DNA of 64,000 nucleotides from Silanimonas sp044377035. GTDB taxonomy: Bacteria; Pseudomonadota; Gammaproteobacteria; Xanthomonadales; Xanthomonadaceae. The stretch covers positions 26,800 to 90,799 of the forward strand of contig NZ_JBILJW010000014.1 in assembly GCF_044377035.1 (NCBI RefSeq), written 5' to 3'. Positions 43,701-48,790 of this stretch are shown here, one piece after another; the first letter of the stretch is position 1; the number at the start of each line of letters is the position of its first letter. The notes beneath the pieces were generated by a model that searched no databases, had not been told where the DNA came from, and was given only the letters and a program-made list of their open reading frames with translations. A program made the translations under genes and the position numbers.

Positions 43701-45387
43701 GTACGACGCCCAGGGCCGCCTGAGCACGCAGACCCTGCCCAGCGGCGCCATCGTGAGGTTCGGCTACGCCACCGGCGAAGTGAACACCGTCGCCGTGCGC
43801 CTGCCGGGCAGCAGCGTCGATTTGCCGCTGATCAACGGCATCGAGCGCCTGCCCTTCGGGCCGGTGAGCAAGCTGACCTACGGCAACGGCCGCACGCAGG
43901 CGCGTGCCTACGATCTGGACTACGCCATCGACCGCATCACCAGCAGCGAGGCCAGCGGCTGGACGCAGGACTACGGCGTGGACGCGGTGGGCAACATCAC
44001 GGCCATCCTCGGCACGGGCGCGAACAACCGCTTCCGCTACGACGGCCTCGACCGCCTGACGCACGCCGACAACACCAGCAACGTCACGCAGCGTGCTTAC
44101 CCGGTCGACAAGACGGGCAACCGCACGGGCAAGCAGACGGCGGCGGGTGGTGCCATCACGCCCTACGTTTACGCGGCGACCAACCACCGCCTGGCGCAGA
44201 CCGGCACCGAAGCCCGCACCTACGACGCGGTGGGCAACCCGATCACCATCGGCGCGCGCACGCTCACCTACGACGACCGCAGCCGCCTGACGGTGTTCGT
44301 CAACGGCAGCACCACGCGCCGCTACCAGTACACCGGGCAGGGCCTACGGGTGCGGAAGTGGACGAGCAGCAACACCAGCGGCAACACCTACTTCGTCTAC
44401 AACGAGAACGCGCAGCTCATCGGCGAGTACGACAACGCTGGTGCGCGCGTTCAAGAGATCGTGTGGCTCGGGAACCTGCCGATTGGCGTGATCGCCGGCA
44501 CCGCGGCCACCCCGGTGCTGCATTACATCGAGAGCGACCACCTCGGCACGCCGCGCGTGATCGTGGATGCCACCCGCAACGTCGGCATCTGGCGCTGGAA
44601 CCAGACCAACGACCCGTTTGGCGAGAGCACGCCGAGCCAGAACCCGGACGGCGATACGACGAGCTTCACGTTCAACCTGCGCTTCGCCGGGCAGTACCGC
44701 GACAGCGAGAGCGGGTGGTACTACAACGTGCATCGCTACTACGACCCGGGCACGGGGCGGTATCTGGAGAGCGATCCGATTGGGTTGGGGGGTGGGATCA
44801 GCACCTACGGCTATGTGGGCGCAGCGCCGTTGACGGCGGTGGATCCGTTGGGGTTGTGGTGTCACGCGACGAACGGGAATGTCATGTGTCAACCCGCCGG
44901 AGGCCCAGTCATCAACTTCCCTCAGCCCGACGGTTGGCCAAGCAGCATCGTGCCTTGGCAGTTCAACTTCCACCGATACAACAAGCACAGCACATACACC
45001 AACGTCGATGCGGACTGCATCCGGCGATACATCAGAGACAACCCAACGCCAGGAAACAACCGCCCTGCGACACTGCAAGGCACTCCAAATGATGCAACCC
45101 CAAATGATTGGCGCAGTGGCGGTGGTCCTAGTCCTGTGATGAGTTACGAACTGACTTATCGCGGCAGCCCAGTTATCGTGAACGTCACTATCCCAGGTCA
45201 TCCGTTATGGCCGGGATACGTTGCTCGAACAGTTGTGACGGATGGCAACAGTGTCACCATCAACAACTTTGGCGAGGGGTTGAACTGGAAGCAGAACGAC
45301 CTTGTCCCATTCAATGATTGGCTGATCAACGACGAGTTTTATGCGCAGAATGACAAGGCGGCTGCGGCATGCCGTTGCGGAAATTGA
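40771..45387 (+). CDS. secreted RHS/YD-repeat polymorphic toxin
   Basis: 1538 residues. Sec signal peptide (CAILAMALIASSQVIA), N-terminal region with paired cysteines, then RHS repeats (many YDxxGRL/YTYDALNRLT units) to the core end PLTAVDPLGL (~1353-1362). The remaining 176 residues form a unique tip (PVINFPQPDGWPSS, GHPLWPGYVARTVVTDG, INNFGEGLNWKQND) that I cannot assign. RHS shells wrap and deliver such tips as toxins against neighbours. No VgrG or PAAR gene lies nearby and the protein carries its own signal peptide, so a non-type-VI route is likely. The first ~480 codons are clearly less GC-rich than the rest. Confidence 0.9.
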   Translation: MNTDCAFARLCAILAMALIASSQVIATGSVRPAEQMYVASLAGATPWANGDLACRDYADQLVLQSSGQYSYEEAKFQVHPEWGDGCAMTETYCFSQSRCDRYEGLHRQNWAIRTWVCEEGTTLAKPSLEQAAAGVEPVCMPIAEVEDPDLNNSVCPTNATNPIHSATGVKLQREPDFPLLEGITLGLHYSSVGARSTEHFGWGWSSSAFAPARAFSWPDASSRNFRVTLMNGDRVSFSRVESRWLQQGSSAHVLLRDSLPGEPGDLTLIEPERSTFFSMNGEPVAVRYRGGARVSYVYDAARRLIALRAENGRTVRFSYGIGAIRLSDGRERLITAIELPEGTVVSLSYRSVDRGPLVGVRHLRGLGYPQLHLLDQIIFPGGVTRRFHYDAPPVPLIPGSPEQGLVGRRYLLTGITDERGRRFATWAYDDRSRAILSVHGTATDSTDRVTLDYVLSRRKTRITDELGNARDFEFAVVNGESKLTRLSGPSAQCGNRYGSLSYDGNGHPNSATDFNNRQHTFAHDARGRQTSHTESVGTPQQRTTETDWHAVFSVPVEERVKNAAGTVVQRTVYTHDALGNVLSVTVSDPVAGASRTLTATRDPEGRLLTIDGPRTDVSDITTYTYFDAEDPACASSPTTCSFRKGDLKSVTNARGHTTHFVRYDGAGRLLESRDANGLVSTFTYTPRGWLASRTVGGLTTTITYTAVGDVESVTTPDGRSLTYTYDTARRLTAVRDQRGNRIEWTLDNAGNRTAENMKDASGTLRRTLTQQFNTLGRLSQAANAAGRATLFTQDANGNLDLASDPLNRTTDQDVDALDRVTKQLQDVAGLNVETQFGYDALDQLTTVTDPKGLITRYTNDGLGNLLKLESPDTGTTTYTVDAAGNRSSQTDARGITVGYTYDALNRLTGIRFPTAALNTSFVYDSATGCPAGETFALGRLSSMTDASGSTRWCYDLLGRLTRKVQVTNGRTFTTAYAYDAQGRLSTQTLPSGAIVRFGYATGEVNTVAVRLPGSSVDLPLINGIERLPFGPVSKLTYGNGRTQARAYDLDYAIDRITSSEASGWTQDYGVDAVGNITAILGTGANNRFRYDGLDRLTHADNTSNVTQRAYPVDKTGNRTGKQTAAGGAITPYVYAATNHRLAQTGTEARTYDAVGNPITIGARTLTYDDRSRLTVFVNGSTTRRYQYTGQGLRVRKWTSSNTSGNTYFVYNENAQLIGEYDNAGARVQEIVWLGNLPIGVIAGTAATPVLHYIESDHLGTPRVIVDATRNVGIWRWNQTNDPFGESTPSQNPDGDTTSFTFNLRFAGQYRDSESGWYYNVHRYYDPGTGRYLESDPIGLGGGISTYGYVGAAPLTAVDPLGLWCHATNGNVMCQPAGGPVINFPQPDGWPSSIVPWQFNFHRYNKHSTYTNVDADCIRRYIRDNPTPGNNRPATLQGTPNDATPNDWRSGGGPSPVMSYELTYRGSPVIVNVTIPGHPLWPGYVARTVVTDGNSVTINNFGEGLNWKQNDLVPFNDWLINDEFYAQNDKAAAACRCGN
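44035..44852 (+). repeat. direct repeat copy A: end of the RHS core
   Basis: This ~820-base segment matches 45938-46755 at a constant offset of 1903 with no gaps and, by eye, well over 90% identity for most of its length, falling toward the DPLGL codons. It lies inside the full-length RHS gene. Confidence 0.93.
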
Positions 45388-45396
45388 GGGCCAATA

Positions 45397-45834
45397 ATGG
45401 GAGGTGTTCTCCGAACTGCTGCAGCTTTCCTTGTGTGTCCTGCAGTTTTTCCCGCGGGGCTGTGGGTGATAAGTGCCGCATTTCCAGAAGTTGAAATGCT
45501 TCGAGGTCTTTATCTTCCCGTGATTTGCATCGGCTATCTGTCAGCCGTCATGTTTGGCATTCCGGCCTTGATTCTGATGCGGAGAAACAAGTGGACTAGG
45601 TTGCGCCACTTTATGCTCGCGGGAGTCTCGATAGGTATGGTCGCTTACAGCATGCTTTTCCTCCCGAGCGCCATTTTTGAGTTGGAATACGGAGCGCTGA
45701 ATGCAGTGGCGGTGCTTCGTAACTCGCTCAATTTCGCTCTTGTTGCCGCGATTTCGGGGTGGATTGCCAGCTCATTCTTCTGGGCTTTTTCCCGAGGTGG
45801 CGATGTAGCGCTGGCGACTGAAGCCGGTGACTAA
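45397..45834 (+). CDS. four-helix membrane protein, candidate immunity protein for the RHS tip
   Basis: 145 residues with four hydrophobic segments (~5-27, 35-60, 68-92, 103-128) and no family I recognise. GAGG overlaps the RHS stop region and precedes the ATG by seven bases; the gap to the RHS gene is nine bases. Base composition is much more AT-rich than the surrounding genome. Position directly after a polymorphic toxin tip is the classical place for immunity genes. The stop overlaps the GTG of the orphan cassette. Confidence 0.6.
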   Translation: MGGVLRTAAAFLVCPAVFPAGLWVISAAFPEVEMLRGLYLPVICIGYLSAVMFGIPALILMRRNKWTRLRHFMLAGVSIGMVAYSMLFLPSAIFELEYGALNAVAVLRNSLNFALVAAISGWIASSFFWAFSRGGDVALATEAGD

Positions 45835-47260
45835 CATCGCGCGTCCTGCGCTCGCCAAGTCGCCCCGGGGTTGGGCAATCCTGCCCAACCCGTTCGCCAC
45901 CGCGCGCGGCCGTGCCGCGCGAGCGCGGTGGCTCACCCGCTACGACGGCCTCGACCGTCTGACGAACGCCGACAACACCAGCAACGTCACGCAGCGTGCT
46001 TACCCGGTCGACAAGACGGGCAACCGCACCGGCAAGCAGACGGCGGCGAACGGCGCGATCACGCCCTACGTCTACGCGGCGACCAATCACCGCCTGGCGC
46101 AGACCGGCACCGAGGCCCGCACCTACGACGCCGTCGGCAACCCGCTCACCATCGGCCCGCGCACGCTCACCTACGACGACCGCAGCCGCCTGACGGTGTT
46201 CGTCAACGGCAGCACCACGCGGCGCTATCAGTACACCGGGCAGGGCCTGCGGGTGCGCAAGTGGACGAGCAGCAACACCAGCGGCAACACCTACTTCGTC
46301 TACAACGAGAACGCGCAGCTCATCGGCGAGTACGACAACGCCGGTGCGCGCGTTCAAGAGATCGTGTGGCTCGGGAACCTTCCGATTGGCGTGATCGCCG
46401 GCACTGCGGCGGTGCCGGTGCTGCATTACATCGAGAGCGACCATCTCGGCACCCCGCGGGTGATCGTGGAGGCCACCCGCAACGTGGGCATCTGGCGCTG
46501 GAACCAGACCAACGACCCGTTCGGCGAGAGCACCCCGAACCAGAACCCGGACGGCGACACGACGAGCTTCACCTTCAACCTGCGCTTCGCCGGGCAGTAC
46601 CGCGACAGCGAGAGTGGCTGGTACTACAACGTGCATCGCTACTACGACCCCACCATCGGTCGTTACTTGGAATCAGACCCTATCGGGCTGAACGGCGGCA
46701 TCTCCACCTACAGCTACGTCGGCGCGGCCCCGCTGACGGCTGTGGATCCGTTGGGCCTGGCAGAACTTGGCAGAGTTCTCGGCATACACACGGACATTCA
46801 CCCAACCCGGCTCAATGGGCCGGCAGCCGGGCATGCATGGATTAGCGTAAACGATGACTCCGGTGATCTTCTTGAGACATGGAGCGCATTCGAGAGTGGG
46901 CATGAGCTTGCCATTCGGGATTCGGAGTGCGGATGTCCGGGTTCCGACACAACGAAGAACGTCGAGAAGAAGAACCGGGATCGCTATCGTCAACGAAGCA
47001 GCTTCTTCTTCAGGGCGAATGAAGACCAAATGAAGCGATTTCGTTCTTTCGCCCAGCAATCGTGGGTCTGGGGTACGGCAAGCACTAACTGCTCTGGATG
47101 GGTGGCTGAAGCTCTTGACGTAACGTTTGGGATCGAAGACGCAGCCGATGATGGCTTTTTCGGATGGGAAAGATCGCCGCGTTCGCTGACACGCTCGATC
47201 CAGACTTGGGACGCAAACTTCCCAGGCAACTCCGTCATTAATCCAGTGTCGATCAGGTAG
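45827..47260 (+). CDS. orphan RHS C-terminal cassette with a second tip (putative permuted Cys hydrolase)
   Basis: 477 codons open from a GTG. After ~37 residues of non-core sequence comes a copy of the RHS core end (38-311, ending DPLGL), then a different tip (312-477). The tip has GHAWISV with His336 and TNCSGWV with Cys422: a His before an Asn-Cys pair is the arrangement of circularly permuted papain/NlpC-P60 or LRAT-like hydrolases. There is no signal peptide or most of the core, so on its own it is probably silent, a spare warhead that could be moved into the main gene by recombination. Confidence 0.7.
   Translation: MTNIARPALAKSPRGWAILPNPFATARGRAARARWLTRYDGLDRLTNADNTSNVTQRAYPVDKTGNRTGKQTAANGAITPYVYAATNHRLAQTGTEARTYDAVGNPLTIGPRTLTYDDRSRLTVFVNGSTTRRYQYTGQGLRVRKWTSSNTSGNTYFVYNENAQLIGEYDNAGARVQEIVWLGNLPIGVIAGTAAVPVLHYIESDHLGTPRVIVEATRNVGIWRWNQTNDPFGESTPNQNPDGDTTSFTFNLRFAGQYRDSESGWYYNVHRYYDPTIGRYLESDPIGLNGGISTYSYVGAAPLTAVDPLGLAELGRVLGIHTDIHPTRLNGPAAGHAWISVNDDSGDLLETWSAFESGHELAIRDSECGCPGSDTTKNVEKKNRDRYRQRSSFFFRANEDQMKRFRSFAQQSWVWGTASTNCSGWVAEALDVTFGIEDAADDGFFGWERSPRSLTRSIQTWDANFPGNSVINPVSIR
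45868..45931. repeat. two tandem hairpins at the junction of immunity gene and orphan cassette
   Basis: GGGTTGGGCA-ATCC-TGCCCAACCC (10-bp perfect stem) is followed five bases later by a cruciform with arms CCACCGCGC / GCGCGGTGG and inner GCGGC / GCCGC. They end seven bases before the duplicated core begins. They could end transcription of the first unit, or mark an old insertion or recombination point. Confidence 0.7.
45938..46755 (+). repeat. direct repeat copy B: duplicated RHS core end in the orphan cassette
   Basis: Gap-free partner of 44035-44852. Homology starts at CGCTACGACGGCCTCGACCG and stops at the GGATCCGTTGGG of the DPLGL codons, after which the two tips are unrelated. Confidence 0.93.
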
Positions 47261-47265
47261 CTGTC

Positions 47266-47640
47266 ATGGAGAGAACGAGCATTCGCTTTGCATCATTCGC
47301 AGCGGTCGGGATTGCTTTCGCCCTACTCGGGAACTGGTACGGTCGAGCGGCGCCGGAGTTTCTTCGGGGTGAGGAACTTCGCGTTCTAGTCGATCAGCGG
47401 CTCTCGAACTCCTATTCGTGGTGGCATGTCTACAAGATCACAGAGGGGGCGTACTACCTTCGTTCCCCTCGATACGACTCCGCCTACTCCATTGATCACC
47501 GGTGGCTTGTTCCACGGGACGACATCCGTATTGAGAATGGCGAAGATGGTTCCGCGGTGATTGGTCCTGTTGGCTTGAACGAATTTGTGCTCCTTAGGTA
47601 CGGCAATGACGGCATGGAAGAGGTTCGCTTCCCGAACTGA
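47266..47640 (+). CDS. membrane-anchored small protein, candidate immunity for the orphan tip
   Basis: 124 residues: one N-terminal hydrophobic helix (FASFAAVGIAFALLGNWYG) and a soluble remainder (NSYSWWHVYKITEGAYYLRS, VPRDDIRIENGEDGSAVIGP). No family recognised. It starts five bases after the orphan tip's stop and shares its AT-richer composition. If it is the immunity protein, a periplasm-facing anchor would fit a tip acting on wall or lipid in the periplasm. Confidence 0.6.
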   Translation: MERTSIRFASFAAVGIAFALLGNWYGRAAPEFLRGEELRVLVDQRLSNSYSWWHVYKITEGAYYLRSPRYDSAYSIDHRWLVPRDDIRIENGEDGSAVIGPVGLNEFVLLRYGNDGMEEVRFPN

Positions 47641-47778
47641 GTGAATGAATCGCCCCGGCGTTCGTGGTCACTTCCTGCCCTGACACTGCGTGGTTTTCCG
47701 ACGGCGCACGATGCGGCGCCAAGTCACCGTGACCCACCGCCGTTGATCGGCTGAATTAATGGGTGTACGTTAAATCGA

Positions 47779-48045
47779 ATGGATGTCGAGTTCGACCCAA
47801 GGAAACGGGTCATCACCCTGCGCGAGCGGGGCCTCGATTTCGCGGAAGCCAGTGCCTTGTTTGCCGGCCCCACCGCGACACGGGAGGACGACCGAAAGGA
47901 CTACGGAGAGCCCCGCTTCCAGACGGTGGGCGTGCTCGATGGCCGACTGGTCATGGTGGTCTGGACCCCTCGCGGCGACGCTCGCCGCATCATTTCGATG
48001 AGGTATGTGCATGACGACGAAGCAAAAGCCTTCGGGCTGGATTGA
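47779..48045 (+). CDS. brnT: BrnT family toxin (RelE-like ribonuclease)
   Basis: 88 residues, full-length BrnT: MDVEFDPRKRVITLRERGLD-F, DYGEPRFQTVGVLDGRLVMV, RRIISMRYVHDDE. BrnT is an mRNA-cleaving toxin neutralised and repressed by BrnA. It overlaps brnA by 35 bases. Adjacent to the RHS island and likely part of the same accessory segment. The AT-rich TGTACGTTAAAT just upstream may hold the autoregulated promoter. Confidence 0.92.
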   Translation: MDVEFDPRKRVITLRERGLDFAEASALFAGPTATREDDRKDYGEPRFQTVGVLDGRLVMVVWTPRGDARRIISMRYVHDDEAKAFGLD

Positions 48046-48310
48046 TCCCGATGACGCGCCGGCGTGGACGGCGGCGGATTTCGCGGCGGCCGATCACCGT
48101 ATCGGCAATGCGAAGGCTGCGCCCGAAGCCGTGCGCGCCGCGCTCGGCAAGCGCCTGCGTGGTCGGCCCAAGTCCGCGCAGGCCAAGGTGGCGGTGAAGT
48201 TGCGCCTCGACCCCGACATCGTGGCGGCCCTCCGTGCCACGGGCGAGGGTTGGCAGACGCGGGTGAACGACGCACTGCGCGCGCAGCTCGCGCTGGCGGG
48301 CCAGCTGTAG
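48011..48310 (+). CDS. brnA: BrnA family antitoxin
   Basis: 99 residues: disordered N-terminal toxin-binding part (GWIDPDDAPAWTAADFAAAD) and a C-terminal ribbon-helix-helix (KVAVKLRLDPDIVAALRATG, WQTRVNDALRAQL) that binds DNA. The ATG at 48011 has GAGG seven bases upstream, inside brnT; an ATG six bases earlier is possible. Neutralises BrnT and represses the operon. Confidence 0.9.
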   Translation: MTTKQKPSGWIDPDDAPAWTAADFAAADHRIGNAKAAPEAVRAALGKRLRGRPKSAQAKVAVKLRLDPDIVAALRATGEGWQTRVNDALRAQLALAGQL

Positions 48311-48319
48311 ACTGCGCGC

Positions 48320-48763
48320 ATGTCCCAGCACTCCCAGGCCAAGCGCGCGGCCCGCAAGAAGCGCGAAAAGAAGGCCGCGAACGCGGCCGCCTCTCGCCGC
48401 ACCGGCGCGCCCTTCGTGGCGCACGCGCAGCTCGTCGATGACGCCGGCGCCTTGGTGGCTGCCGGTGGGCTCTATGGCGACGAATGGGTGATGGTGGTGG
48501 CCGGGCGCGCGCTGGACGGCATCGACAGCCCGGGCCTTCTGATCGCCATGCTCAAGCACACCGCGTCGCGCTGCGAGTCGGAAGGCCGCGGCACCACGCT
48601 GCGGATGTCGCCGGTGCTGGAGAAGGCTGCGGCGGAGGAAGCCGCCGAGGGCGGGCACACGCTCGAGGAATGGCTGGCGATGCTGGAGGCCGAACGCGCC
48701 GAGCACGCCGAGAAGAAGCGCGCCGCGGCGGCAGCCGCTGGGCCCGACCCGAACCTGCACTGA
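48320..48763 (+). CDS. uncharacterised charged protein
   Basis: 147 residues. A lysine/alanine-rich N-terminus (QAKRAARKKREKKAANAAAS) leads to a compact central part (LVDDAGALVAAGGLYGDEWV MVVAGRAL) and a helical, Glu/Ala-rich C-terminus. I do not recognise the family. Codon use is typical of the host, so it seems to be a resident gene next to the island; it starts 9 bases after brnA but need not be functionally linked. Confidence 0.65.
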   Translation: MSQHSQAKRAARKKREKKAANAAASRRTGAPFVAHAQLVDDAGALVAAGGLYGDEWVMVVAGRALDGIDSPGLLIAMLKHTASRCESEGRGTTLRMSPVLEKAAAEEAAEGGHTLEEWLAMLEAERAEHAEKKRAAAAAAGPDPNLH

Positions 48764-48771
48764 GCGTTGCG

Positions 48772-48790
48772 GCCGGCGCGTGGCGCCGGC
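48772..48790. terminator. hairpin between convergent genes
   Basis: GCCGGCGC-GTG-GCGCCGGC, perfect 8-bp stem with three-base loop exactly in the 27-base gap between two converging stop codons. No T-run. Confidence 0.5.

Noticed and set aside
42217..44187. 656-codon reverse-strand open frame inside the RHS core
   Set aside because: Its limits coincide with the GC-rich RHS repeats, and the repeats explain its regular Val/Ala/Arg pattern.
44090..45200. Plus-strand frame-shifted long frame in the RHS region as a second gene
   Set aside because: Arg/His/Pro-rich translation with no domain; the RHS frame is continuous here.
40771..47640. Type VI secretion or transposon origin for the RHS island
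   Set aside because: No VgrG, PAAR, adaptor, transposase or integrase gene and no terminal inverted repeats were found; the RHS protein has a Sec signal peptide.
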